A DNA stretch of 61,997 bases. Origin: Microbacterium sp. 67-17 (GTDB taxonomy: Bacteria; Actinomycetota; Actinomycetes; Actinomycetales; Microbacteriaceae). Below, piece after piece: positions 38,342-46,367 of the stretch; position 1 is the first letter of the stretch, and each line of letters opens with the position of its first letter. The notes beneath the pieces are model-generated. The model ran no database searches. It was not told the origin of the DNA and saw nothing but the letters and a program-made list of their open reading frames with translations. The stretch lies in assembly GCF_001898325.1 (NCBI RefSeq), contig NZ_MKTR01000025.1:1-61997 (forward strand). The letters are read 5' to 3'. Both the position numbers and the translations under genes were made by a program.

Positions 38342-39733
38342 CCGCGCTGGGTTCTGGGCCTCGATGAGATCCCGGTACCAGTAGTACGAGTCTTTCGGAG
38401 TGCGCGCGAGCGTGTCGAGATCCACATGGACGAGCCCGAACCGCTCGCTGAAGCCGGCAGCCCACTCGAAGTTGTCGAGGATCGACCAGACGTAATAGCC
38501 CACGACGTTCGCGCCAGCGGCCATCTCGTCGGAGAGCGCCCGCAGATGCGCGTCCAGGAACCTAATGCGTCGCTCGTCGCGCACGCGCCCATCCGCACCC
38601 GGCCCATCCGAGAAGGACGCCCCGTTCTCGGTGATGATGATCGGGGGCAGCTCTGGGTAGCGCTCGCGCAGTTGCCGGAGGATGTCGCCCAGCCCAGACG
38701 GCACGATCGACCAGCCGAAGTCCGTGCGCTCCACACCCTCGATGGGCACGGCGGCAAACGGCAGCCCCTCGGGGATGTCGACCTCGAGCACGCCGGACGA
38801 GTCCCGATCGGCTTGGGGAGCCCCGATGCGGGTCGGCTCGTAGTAGTTCACCCCGTAGACGTCCAGCGGTTCGGAGATCACACGTAGGTCGGCTGCCAGC
38901 TGTTCCGGCGACACCCCGGTCAGCTGCAGGATGCCTCCCGCGATCTCGTCGCTCGGGTAGACGCCGCGCAGAATCGGGTCGGCGAAAGTCCAGTTGGTGA
39001 GGTCGGCGAAGACGTGGGCGGCAATCAGGTCGGCGTCGTCGTCGCTGGCGGGGATGACGGGGAAGTGCTGGTTGGCCACGCCGATGCGTTGTGCCCCGGC
39101 AGCCCGCAAGCGCTGCACAGCCAAGCCGTGTGCGAGCAATTGGTAGTGCGCCGCGGGCAGTGCGGCAAGTTCCAGCCCGAGACCGGGCGCGTGCTCGCTC
39201 AGACCATGGCCGTACAGCGTGTGGACGCTCATCTCGTTGAGGGTGAGCCAATCGGTGACGCGGTCGGCGAAGTGCTCGCCGAGGAGGGAGGCATAGTCAG
39301 CGAATGCCTCGGCGGTCTCTCGCGCCATCCACCCACCGGCTTCTTGTAGTGCCAGCGGAAGATCCCAGTGATAGAGCGTGGGCACGGGGTTGATGCCTGC
39401 CGTGAGCAGCGCGTCGATCAGCCGGTCGTAGAAGTCGAGCCCTCGCTTTTCGACCGTGCCGCGACCGGTCGGCAGGATGCGAGGCCAGGCGAACGAGAAG
39501 CGGTAGTCCTGCACGCCGAGCTGTGCCAGCAGCGCGACGTCTTCGGCGTAGCGGTGGTAATGGTCGATCCCCACGGCAGGGGAGTCGCCGCCAAGCACAC
39601 GTCCGGGCTCCGCCGCAAAGACGTCCCAGATGCTGACGCCTCGGCCATCGGCATCCGTTGCCCCTTCGATCTGGAAGGCCGAGGTCGAGGTTCCGAAGCG
39701 GAAGCCCGGGGGGAAGACGAGTGAGCTGGGCAT
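38333..39733 (-). CDS. Beta-glucosidase-type glycoside hydrolase, GH1
   Basis: The 466-residue cytoplasmic enzyme has the GH1 start FPPGFRFGTSTSAFQIEGAT, the acid/base Glu167 in WLTLNEMSV, the nucleophile Glu369 in IIITENGAS and YNLVDIH-like tail motifs replaced by YYVWSILDNFEWAAGFSERF. The usual sequence around the acid/base is NEP; here it is NEM. It should cleave beta-glucosides or beta-galactosides. RBS AAAGGA precedes the ATG. It is 9 bp after the sugar-type MFS gene, so the pair imports and cleaves a sugar conjugate. Confidence 0.93.
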   Translation of the reverse strand: MPSSLVFPPGFRFGTSTSAFQIEGATDADGRGVSIWDVFAAEPGRVLGGDSPAVGIDHYHRYAEDVALLAQLGVQDYRFSFAWPRILPTGRGTVEKRGLDFYDRLIDALLTAGINPVPTLYHWDLPLALQEAGGWMARETAEAFADYASLLGEHFADRVTDWLTLNEMSVHTLYGHGLSEHAPGLGLELAALPAAHYQLLAHGLAVQRLRAAGAQRIGVANQHFPVIPASDDDADLIAAHVFADLTNWTFADPILRGVYPSDEIAGGILQLTGVSPEQLAADLRVISEPLDVYGVNYYEPTRIGAPQADRDSSGVLEVDIPEGLPFAAVPIEGVERTDFGWSIVPSGLGDILRQLRERYPELPPIIITENGASFSDGPGADGRVRDERRIRFLDAHLRALSDEMAAGANVVGYYVWSILDNFEWAAGFSERFGLVHVDLDTLARTPKDSYYWYRDLIEAQNPARSV

Positions 39734-39742
39734 GGAGTCCTT

Positions 39743-40993
39743 TCAGGGGCGGGAGCGGAGCGCGGGAACGCAAGCCAGTGCGAGGAGGGAGGCGATCGCG
39801 GCTGCTCCGTAGAGTCCGGTGTAGCCACCCCAGAGCAGCACGATGGGAGCTGCGACGACGGGGGCGAGCACCTGGGGGAGGGATGCGGCGATGTTGGACA
39901 GGCCGAGCATCGTGGCGTACGTGCTGTCGGCGCGCAGGGTCGAGGTGATGATCGCGAGCTCGACCGCGATGTACAGTCCCCAGCCGATGCCGATGAGCGA
40001 GGCTGCGAGCAGCACGACGGGCAATGCTGGGAAGAACGCCAGCAGGAGGGAGCCCGCCGCGACGATGATCGCCGCGCTCGCGACGAAGGGCAGGCGGCGC
40101 CCCCAGCGATCAGACAGGGGACCGAAGACGCTTGCGACGGCTACGGTTACCACCACGTTCACGAGGGTGATGATGAGTACCCATTCACCGGCGTCGACGA
40201 GACCGACACCGTCGGTCAGGTAGTAGTACATGTACAGCAGCACCAGGGCGTTGGCGAGATTCATGAGGAAGCGGATGGCCCACATCCAGCTGAAGTGCGC
40301 GGTCGGGCGAAGTCCCGCCACGAAGGTGCGCATCGGCCGTCCGCTGCTGCTCGTGACGGTATCGGTGGTGGGCGGTTCGTGATGGACGATCGCGAACGAG
40401 AGCACGAGCGCCGGTACGGCGAGAGCGAGCGCCGCATAGCCGAGACTTCCTTCGCCCAGGAGCACGGCGATCGCGGTGCCCAGAACGACGCCGATCGTCT
40501 GGGCCACGCCGAACAACGCGCCGACAAGGCCGCGCTGAGCGTCGGGGACGCGATCGGCGATGACAGCGGCGAGGGCGGCGAAAGGACCGTTCAGGCCGAT
40601 CTGCACAGTGACCCACCCGACAGCCATCCAGACCGGGTCGGGGGCCACGGCAAGGATGACCATGCCGAGCGAGCCCATCACCGTGCCGACGACGAGGATC
40701 GGGCGGCGCCTGCCCCACCGTGACCGAGTACGGTCCGAGATTGCGCCCCAGAGTGGGTTCGCGACCATTGAAGCTGCGGCGCCGATACCGGTGACAACCG
40801 CCAGGATCGCCTCCTTGGGCACTCCGGCCGATTCGAGCGCCGCGGCTTGCGCGGGAAGCAGGATCTGCAAGGGGCCGAACCACCCGGCAGCCACGCCGAC
40901 CATGGCCAGCACGAAGGCTACGATCCACCGGGGTGTTACGCGGGTGAGGATCTCGGGAGTAGGCGCCGAGGTCGCCGGGGTGTCAGCACTCAT
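39743..40993 (-). CDS. MFS sugar-type transporter partnered with the GH1 enzyme
   Basis: The 416-residue protein has 12 helices. SLC45/GPH-like motifs are seen: GWFGPLQILLPAQAAALE, the loop SDRTRSRWGRRRPIL, and LSDRWGRRLPFVASAA in loop 8-9. This architecture is common in disaccharide or glucoside carriers. ATG at 40993 was chosen because the upstream 100 residues lack transporter-like features. It likely supplies the substrate of the downstream beta-glucosidase. Confidence 0.85.
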   Translation of the reverse strand: MSADTPATSAPTPEILTRVTPRWIVAFVLAMVGVAAGWFGPLQILLPAQAAALESAGVPKEAILAVVTGIGAAASMVANPLWGAISDRTRSRWGRRRPILVVGTVMGSLGMVILAVAPDPVWMAVGWVTVQIGLNGPFAALAAVIADRVPDAQRGLVGALFGVAQTIGVVLGTAIAVLLGEGSLGYAALALAVPALVLSFAIVHHEPPTTDTVTSSSGRPMRTFVAGLRPTAHFSWMWAIRFLMNLANALVLLYMYYYLTDGVGLVDAGEWVLIITLVNVVVTVAVASVFGPLSDRWGRRLPFVASAAIIVAAGSLLLAFFPALPVVLLAASLIGIGWGLYIAVELAIITSTLRADSTYATMLGLSNIAASLPQVLAPVVAAPIVLLWGGYTGLYGAAAIASLLALACVPALRSRP

Positions 40994-41258
40994 GCTGAGC
41001 GTTGAGATCGATCGTCGGGATGGAGCCGGTGGGGTGGTGCCTAGCCGACATCGGATGCCTTTCCTGGTGCCGTCGGGTCGGGGAGGGCATGGCGGGCGTG
41101 AGAGTTGGACGCTTGACCAGGAACATAGGGGATCCGCCTCGACCCGCGCAAGCAATGGCGCGACTTTCGTCGAGGGGAAGCGAGCGACGTAGGGTGGGAG
41201 ACCGAGCGCCCGCGGCGAATCGAGTTGTCGGGCTCTTGTATCGGGAATCGGCGTCGTC

Positions 41259-41471
41259 GTGTTCAGTTCAGTGCATCTCATCATCCTTCTGGTGGTGCTC
41301 GCCATCTATGCCCTGTCGATTTGGGCCCTGGTCGTCACTGTGCGCTCTGACCAGCTCATGACAAGCGAGAAGATCATCTGGTCGGCGATCCTGCTGCTGG
41401 TGCCAGGAATCGGGCTGATCGTGTGGGCTCTGCTGTGGTTCACGCGGAGGTGGCCGCGCCACTCGGTCTGA
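41259..41471 (+). CDS. Small PLDc_N-type membrane protein
   Basis: The 70-residue protein has two hydrophobic segments (IILLVVLAIYALSIWALVV and AILLLVPGIGLIVWALLWF) joined by a short charged loop, as in the phospholipase-D N-terminal (PLDc_N) domain family. GTG at 41259 is the best start. No associated phospholipase domain is present. Upstream (40994-41258) is noncoding and carries no clear site other than possible promoter sequence for the divergent MFS gene. Confidence 0.7.
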   Translation: MFSSVHLIILLVVLAIYALSIWALVVTVRSDQLMTSEKIIWSAILLLVPGIGLIVWALLWFTRRWPRHSV

Positions 41472-41496
41472 GGGCCTGCCCCTGCATCAAGGTGAG

Positions 41497-42156
41497 TCAG
41501 GCTTTCGGGTAATGCGGCCGCAGCGTGCGGGCGATCGCCCGGTCCATCATGCGGTCGGGGAGGATTCGGGCGAGGCGAGTGAGAAGGGCGGCGTCGCGCC
41601 CGATCGTGTAACGGGTCCGCGGGCGACGGTCCGTTGCGGCTCGCGCGATGACCTTGGCTGCCTCTTCTGCAGACACTCCCTCGCTTGCGAACGTCGCGGA
41701 GTGGCTGAGGAACGCTGCCATGAGCCGGTCGTACCTGTCGTGCTGTTCGACGGTCATCTGCGAGTGGAGGTCTCTGGCGACGGCGGAGCCGCGGTCTCCC
41801 ATCGCCGTGCGCACGCCGCCCGGTTCCACGATGACGACCTGGACGCCCTGAGGCGCGAGCTCTTGCCGCATCGCGTCACTGATGGCTTCGATCGCGAACT
41901 TGCTGCCCGAATAGGCGCCATACGCCGGCATCGCGATACGTCCGCCCGTCGAGCTGATGTCCACGACGCGTCCGCCGCTTCGGTGCAGCGCCGGTAAGAG
42001 CGCCTGTGTAAGAGCGATCTGCCCGAACACGTTGACCTCGAACACGCGGCGCGACACCTCGAGCGGCAGGGTTTCGACGGGTGCGGTGGCCCGCCCCATG
42101 CCGGTGGATGCTCCGCTGACGACGGCATGCTGTGAGCTTTCATGTGACAGTGTCAT
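41497..42156 (-). CDS. SDR-family oxidoreductase with an internal deletion
   Basis: The frame is intact (219 residues) but lacks the middle of the Rossmann fold. The dinucleotide motif SGASTGMGRATA (residues 14-25) is followed directly by PVETLPLEVSRRVFEVNVFG. In normal SDRs about 65-70 residues, including the NNAG motif, lie between these two parts. The catalytic Tyr/Lys (AYGAYSGSKFAIEAI) and C-terminal half are intact. NAD(P) binding is probably lost or changed, so the product may be inactive. The start overlaps one TGACANTGTCA site. It may be a decaying gene with an in-frame deletion. Confidence 0.7.
   Translation of the reverse strand: MTLSHESSQHAVVSGASTGMGRATAPVETLPLEVSRRVFEVNVFGQIALTQALLPALHRSGGRVVDISSTGGRIAMPAYGAYSGSKFAIEAISDAMRQELAPQGVQVVIVEPGGVRTAMGDRGSAVARDLHSQMTVEQHDRYDRLMAAFLSHSATFASEGVSAEEAAKVIARAATDRRPRTRYTIGRDAALLTRLARILPDRMMDRAIARTLRPHYPKA
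42145..42155. promoter_or_regulatory. Operator copy 1, TGACAGTGTCA
   Basis: Perfect 5-bp arms around a central G, overlapping the start codon of the SDR gene. Identical arms occur at 42180-42190. Confidence 0.6.
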
Positions 42157-42179
42157 GCGAGTGACGATAGCACCTCGGA

Positions 42180-42190
42180 TGACATTGTCA
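42180..42190. promoter_or_regulatory. Operator copy 2, TGACATTGTCA
   Basis: Perfect arms with centre T, centre-to-centre 35 bp from copy 1, immediately before the TAGAAT -10 box (42193-42198) of the TetR gene. Confidence 0.6.
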
Positions 42191-42204
42191 AATAGAATCG
42201 GAGG

Positions 42205-42777
42205 ATGATCGCTCGAGTCGAATCTGCGGCAGCGACGCGTCGCGCGCTGTTGGAGGCCACCGCCGAACTCCTGGATGAGGGTGGCGTCGACGCCGTGACC
42301 CTGCGGGCCGTGGGCGCTCGTGCCGGGGTCTCGCGCGGGGCTCCCTACGGTCACTTCGCCGACAAGGAGGAGTTGCTGGCAGCCGTCGCGATAGAGCGGT
42401 GGAATCGTCTGGCGGATGACTTGGCTCAGCTTCGGGCGCGACAGGAGCTTTCCGCACGTTCGCGCCTGGAGTCTGCCCTCGCCGCCATGCTCACTATCGC
42501 GCGTCGTCAGCCGCATCTTCACGCACTGATGTTTACGGCGCCACAGCGTGATCCCGAGTCGCTGGCACGCGCTGCTGTCGCGTCGCAAGACGAGTTCCTC
42601 GCGATCGTTGCCGCTGTCGTGGGCGAGTCGAGGGCGCGGGGGATGGGTGCCCTACTTCTGAGCGGCACGCTGGGTGTGGCAGGGATGGAGCGTGCCGGGC
42701 AACTCGATACCCAGAAGTGGGGCGTCAGTGGCGACGATCTCGTGGGTATGCTTGCCGACCTGGCCGAGGCGTCTTAA
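42205..42777 (+). CDS. TetR-family regulator, divergent from the SDR gene
   Basis: The 190-residue protein has the helix-turn-helix RRALLEATAELLDEGGVDAV, then TLRAVGARAGVSRGAPYGHF (about 12-50) and a WHG-like C-terminal domain. ATG at 42205 is 6 nt after TAGAAT, so the mRNA may be leaderless. It lies divergent from the SDR gene over a 48-bp gap holding the two TGACANTGTCA sites, the probable binding sites. Its stop overlaps the arsR stop tail-to-tail by four bases. Confidence 0.87.
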   Translation: MIARVESAAATRRALLEATAELLDEGGVDAVTLRAVGARAGVSRGAPYGHFADKEELLAAVAIERWNRLADDLAQLRARQELSARSRLESALAAMLTIARRQPHLHALMFTAPQRDPESLARAAVASQDEFLAIVAAVVGESRARGMGALLLSGTLGVAGMERAGQLDTQKWGVSGDDLVGMLADLAEAS

Positions 42778-43124
42778 CTCGGTCGGACGACCTGCGCCAC
42801 GCGCTCAAGCGCGCTCGGAACGAGTCGGTAGTACGCCCAGGTGCCCCGCTTGGATCGTGTGAGAAATCCCGCGTCCGTCAGCACCTTGAGGTGGTGCGAC
42901 ACCGTGGGCTGAGCCAGCCCGACGGGTTCGGTCAGGTCGCACACGCATGCCTCCCGACCCTCGCTGGCGGCGACGATCGACAGCAGTTGCAGCCTGGCGG
43001 GGTCGGCAAGTGCCTTCAGTGCGGATGCGAGCTCCTCAGCATCCGTGCGCGAGAGCGGAGTCTGCGCGAGAGGCGCGCAGCACGCCGCGGGGTCCGCCGG
43101 GGGAAGGATGTCGAGCGAGGTCAT
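42774..43124 (-). CDS. arsR: ArsR-type arsenite-responsive repressor
   Basis: The 116-residue winged-helix protein has Cys15-Cys16 near the N-terminus (PAACCAPLAQ) and CVC (Cys60, Cys62) in REACVCDLTEPVG. Adjacent N-terminal Cys plus a Cys in the helix match actinobacterial ArsR in which As(III) binds these residues. The recognition helix is QPTVSHHLKVLTDAGFL. ATG at 43124 was chosen, giving the normal family length. It is divergent from the flavoprotein and overlaps the operator at its start. No arsenite pump gene is in the window. Confidence 0.87.
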   Translation of the reverse strand: MTSLDILPPADPAACCAPLAQTPLSRTDAEELASALKALADPARLQLLSIVAASEGREACVCDLTEPVGLAQPTVSHHLKVLTDAGFLTRSKRGTWAYYRLVPSALERVAQVVRPS

Positions 43125-43161
43125 ATATCGATCATAGTGAATATTGACAGATATCGATATA
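43124..43161. promoter_or_regulatory. ArsR operator
   Basis: TATATCGAT (43124-43132) and ATCGATATA (43153-43161) are perfect inverted arms 20 bp apart, in the gap between arsR and the flavoprotein gene. Confidence 0.65.
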
Positions 43162-43211
43162 GCGACGCATACTGGCTCTCCACACTCGCCTGAGACTGAC
43201 CGGAGACTCCC

Positions 43212-44528
43212 GTGACACTGCTCGACCTCACCGCCCGACCCACCAGCGACGCTCGTCTCGCGACCCTGCCCGTGGCCATCATCGGCGCCGGTCCCGTTGG
43301 GCTTGCCGCTGCCGCTCACCTGCTCGAGCGCGGCATCGACGTCGTCGTCCTCGAGGCGGGGGAGACGAGCGGATCCTCGATCCGCCGGTGGGGTCACACC
43401 CGGCTCTTCTCGTCATGGCGACACCTGATCGACCCCGCGGCGCGGCGTCTGCTCGAAGACGCAGGCTGGACCGAGCCGGCTGACCTCGACCAGATGCCGA
43501 CTGGCCAAGAGCTCATCGACGAGTACCTCGAGCCGCTTGCAGCGCTCGATCCACTCGCCTCGCGGATTCGACTGTCGACGCGCGTTGCTGCCGTGGGTAA
43601 GGACGGCATCGATCGCACCCGCACGGAAGGACGCGCGAACACCCCGTTCCTCCTACAAATCCAGGATGCCGAGGGGATGACGGCAGAGCTTCGGGCCCGA
43701 GCGGTGATCGATGCATCCGGAACCTACGAGACCCCTAATCCACTTGCCTCCACTGGGCTCGAGCTGCCGGGCGGCGCGGGTATCGCCGACCGGGTTTCGC
43801 ATGCGCTTCCCGACGTCGCCGGCGCTGACCGTCACCTCTTCGCCGGGCGACACACCACCGTCGTCGGAGCGGGGCACTCGGCGGCGAACACGCTGCTGGC
43901 TCTCGCCGACCTTGCCGACGAGGTGCCCGGCACCCGCGTCACCTGGCTGCTCCGCACACCTTCGGCCACCCGGGTCACGGCGTCGGAGGCTGACGAGCTG
44001 CCGGGCCGTGCGAACCTGGGGGCGCGGACCGATGAGCTCGTCGAGTCCGGCCGCGTAGTGCTCGTCGATTCCTTCCGGATCGGCCGCGCCGAGCGCACGG
44101 AGAGCGGGGTTCGGCTGATCGGCACCCGAGACGGTGAGCCTGCCGAGCACGAGACTGACCGCGTCATCAGCGCGACCGGCTTCCGACCCGACCTGGCGAT
44201 GCTGCGTGAGATCCGTCTTGAGCTCGACGAGGTCGTGGAGGCGCCGCGCAGGCTCGCGCCCCTCATCGACCCCAACATCCACTCGTGCGGCACCGTGCCT
44301 CCGCACGGATTCGCGGAGCTGCAGCATCCGGAGCGCGGCTTCTTCATCGTCGGCATGAAGTCCTACGGGCGGGCGCCGACGTTCCTGCTGGCCACGGGGT
44401 ACGAGCAGGTACGTTCCATCGCGGCGTGGCTCGCCGGAGACATCGCGTCGGCATCCACCGTGCAGCTGACCCTCCCGGCAACGGGCGTGTGTTCGACGGA
44501 TGCCGCAGGCACCGGGTCGTGCTGTTGA
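43212..44528 (+). CDS. FAD/NAD(P)-binding oxidoreductase of the ars cluster
   Basis: The 438-residue protein has an FAD dinucleotide motif (VAIIGAGPVGLAAAAHL, about 22-38), a second GxGxxA motif (TTVVGAGHSAANTLLAL) and a C-terminal ATGFRPD segment of flavin monooxygenase-like enzymes. The C-terminus ends in GSCC, a vicinal Cys pair that could bind As(III) or redox-cycle. It is divergent from arsR and in the ars-controlled operon. ArsO-type flavoproteins occur in ars operons, but their function is unsettled and I do not assign it. Confidence 0.82.
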   Translation: MTLLDLTARPTSDARLATLPVAIIGAGPVGLAAAAHLLERGIDVVVLEAGETSGSSIRRWGHTRLFSSWRHLIDPAARRLLEDAGWTEPADLDQMPTGQELIDEYLEPLAALDPLASRIRLSTRVAAVGKDGIDRTRTEGRANTPFLLQIQDAEGMTAELRARAVIDASGTYETPNPLASTGLELPGGAGIADRVSHALPDVAGADRHLFAGRHTTVVGAGHSAANTLLALADLADEVPGTRVTWLLRTPSATRVTASEADELPGRANLGARTDELVESGRVVLVDSFRIGRAERTESGVRLIGTRDGEPAEHETDRVISATGFRPDLAMLREIRLELDEVVEAPRRLAPLIDPNIHSCGTVPPHGFAELQHPERGFFIVGMKSYGRAPTFLLATGYEQVRSIAAWLAGDIASASTVQLTLPATGVCSTDAAGTGSCC

Positions 44529-45040
44529 CCGCCACGGTTCGCTCGATGACCGCCCAGGACTGGGCGCAGGTCGAGCTCATCTTCGCCGCGGGGATCGCGG
44601 GAGGCGAAGCCACGTTCGAGATCGCAACCCCGAGCTGGGCGGAGTTCGACGCCGCCAAGCTCCGCGAGCCGCGCTTGATTGCCGTCGACTCCGCGGGTGA
44701 GGTGATCGGTTGGGCAGCTGCTTCGCCCGTGTCGACCCGAGCGGCCTATCGCGGCGTCATCGAGCATTCGGTGTATGTGGCGCCCGAGCATCAGGGGCGA
44801 GGGGTCGGGAGCGCGTTGCTGAGTCGATTCGTCACGGATGCCGACGCCGCCGGCTTCTGGACGATCCAGTCGAGCATCTTCCCCGAGAACACCGCGAGCC
44901 TGCGCCTTCACGAGAAGCACGGGTTCCGAGTCGTCGGTCGTCGCGAGCGAATCGCACGCTCCCAGCTCGGACCCCATGCTGGCCAGTGGCGCGACACCGT
45001 CGTGATCGAGCGCCGCTCGACACGCAACGGACTCGCGTGA
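44525..45040 (+). CDS. GNAT acetyltransferase, ArsN1/phosphinothricin-type
   Basis: The 171-residue GNAT has EHSVYVAPEHQGRGVGSALL (acetyl-CoA motif A), then SIFPENTASLRLHEKHGFRVV and WRDTVVIERRS. This profile fits the PAT/ArsN1 family that N-acetylates phosphinothricin or arsinothricin. TTG at 44525 overlaps the flavoprotein stop; GTG at 44519 and ATG at 44546 are alternatives. The N-terminal TVRSMTAQDWAQVELIF matches family starts. ArsN1 is inferred from position and similarity; other GNAT substrates are possible. Confidence 0.78.
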   Translation: MTATVRSMTAQDWAQVELIFAAGIAGGEATFEIATPSWAEFDAAKLREPRLIAVDSAGEVIGWAAASPVSTRAAYRGVIEHSVYVAPEHQGRGVGSALLSRFVTDADAAGFWTIQSSIFPENTASLRLHEKHGFRVVGRRERIARSQLGPHAGQWRDTVVIERRSTRNGLA

Positions 45041-45047
45041 CCCCGAC

Positions 45048-45914
45048 TCAGATAAGGTCGATCAGGTCGCTCACGACCTCATCGATACTGATGTCGGTCG
45101 CGGTGCGGCCGACGATCGCGGGGCCAGTCTTGGGTGAGGGAACCGTGTGTCCGCCGTCGATGACGGTGTAGAAGGTCACGGGGGCTTTGTTCGGCTCGCT
45201 GTAGGTCGTGCGTTCGACGCGGGTGGGCCGCCGCGACGCTCCGCGGTGGGGGAGGGCGGTGACCTCGGGTGCGGCGCTGATGCCATGACGTCTGGCGAAG
45301 TACTCCGCGGTTGCCGGCGCAGAAAGACTCACTCCGTCGACCCTGAAGACCTTGCGCGCCCACCACGGCATCCGACCGCCCTGGTACGGAACGATCGGAT
45401 CCGTCGTGCCATGAATAAGGGTGACCGGCACGGAGCGCTCGGCGGTCTCCGCGTATCCGCTCAGAAAGGACTCGCGGACCGGCATCGTCGCCGACACGAT
45501 CACGCCGCCAGCGAGTAGATCGGATGCCTCGTGCAGCAGTCGGAAGACCATCTGGCCGCCGTTGGAGAAGCCGAGACCGATGACCCTCCTACGGTCGATG
45601 TGGTGGGTTCTCTGGAGTTCATCGACAAGCGCTCGCGCGAACGCGACGTCGTCGATCTGTTCTCTGCGTGCCGGGAAGGCGCTTTCGGCTCGCGCATCGT
45701 TCCAGTTGCCCCGGTGTCCGTCGAGATACGCGACCACTGCGCGGGCATCGTGCGCGAGGGTGTCTAGGACGCGTCCCGTGAATTCGCGGTGCGTCTCTCC
45801 GTCCTGACGTGAGCCGTGGAACACGAGGACGAGCGGTCGGCCTTCGAGACCCTCGGGGTCACCGACCACCGTGTACGAGCGGACGCGGGTACCGACCGTG
45901 ATCGTTGCGTGCAT
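45048..45914 (-). CDS. Alpha/beta-hydrolase esterase, PHB-depolymerase/LpqC-like
   Basis: The 288-residue protein has the oxyanion motif LVFHGSRQDG, the nucleophile GLGFSNGGQMVF (Ser about 140), Asp in TLIHGTTDPIVPYQ and His in VIDGGHTVPSP. These match the poly-3-hydroxybutyrate depolymerase-like esterase family. No signal peptide is apparent with ATG at 45914, which has GAAGGAAAG upstream. The open frame upstream runs over the MerR site and is rejected. A cytoplasmic carboxylesterase is likely. It is divergent from the merR gene. Confidence 0.83.
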   Translation of the reverse strand: MHATITVGTRVRSYTVVGDPEGLEGRPLVLVFHGSRQDGETHREFTGRVLDTLAHDARAVVAYLDGHRGNWNDARAESAFPARREQIDDVAFARALVDELQRTHHIDRRRVIGLGFSNGGQMVFRLLHEASDLLAGGVIVSATMPVRESFLSGYAETAERSVPVTLIHGTTDPIVPYQGGRMPWWARKVFRVDGVSLSAPATAEYFARRHGISAAPEVTALPHRGASRRPTRVERTTYSEPNKAPVTFYTVIDGGHTVPSPKTGPAIVGRTATDISIDEVVSDLIDLI

Positions 45915-45962
45915 TGTCTTTCCTTCACCGACTGAGCGACTCTCGCTCGCCTCGAAGGTGAC

Positions 45963-45991
45963 GTTATAGTCTGACATCATGTCAAGGTCAA
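45963..45991 (-). promoter_or_regulatory. MerR-type promoter with palindrome in the spacer
   Basis: Read on the minus strand, TTGACC (45986-45991) and TATAAC (45963-45968) are 17 bp apart, and TGACATCATGTCA (45972-45984) fills the spacer as a perfect palindrome. This is the MerR activator geometry, controlling the esterase gene. Confidence 0.65.
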
Positions 45992-45995
45992 GGCG

Positions 45996-46367
45996 ATGAA
46001 GATCGGTGAACTTAGCGCGCGCAGCGGCGTGAGCCAGAGGTCGCTCCGGTACTACGAGGAACGGGGGTTGATCTCGGCGCATCGTGAGCCCAACGGGTAT
46101 CGCGACTACGACGAGTCGACAGTGGAACAGGCGCGCACCATCCACATGCTGTTCGGGATGGACTTTCCTCGAGACGTCGTGCAGTCCGTCCTCGCATGCG
46201 CCGGCCCGGCATCCGCGGCAACCCACGACGCGCTTGCCGACCAGCTCGAGGTGGTTCTCGACGAACTCACGGAGCGGATCACCAAACTCAGCGACACGCG
46301 CCAGCAGATCGAGACCTTCCTAGAGTCCCGGGGCCGGAGATCTCCAACGTCAGTGGCGCGCGCCTGA
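45996..46367 (+). CDS. MerR-family regulator
   Basis: The 123-residue protein has an N-terminal winged helix (KIGELSARSGVSQRSLRYYE, then ERGLISAHREPNGYRDYDES, about residues 2-42) and a coiled-coil dimer helix to about 115. Its C-terminus lacks Cys, so it is not a metal sensor by sequence. ATG at 45996 is 5 bp downstream of the operator region. It is divergent from the esterase it probably controls. The stop lies 18 bp inside the convergent membrane gene. Confidence 0.85.
   Translation: MKIGELSARSGVSQRSLRYYEERGLISAHREPNGYRDYDESTVEQARTIHMLFGMDFPRDVVQSVLACAGPASAATHDALADQLEVVLDELTERITKLSDTRQQIETFLESRGRRSPTSVARA

Noticed and set aside
40994..41305. N-terminal extension of the sugar-type MFS by about 100 residues
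   Set aside because: No membrane character or conserved motif, and it would overlap the divergent small membrane protein gene.
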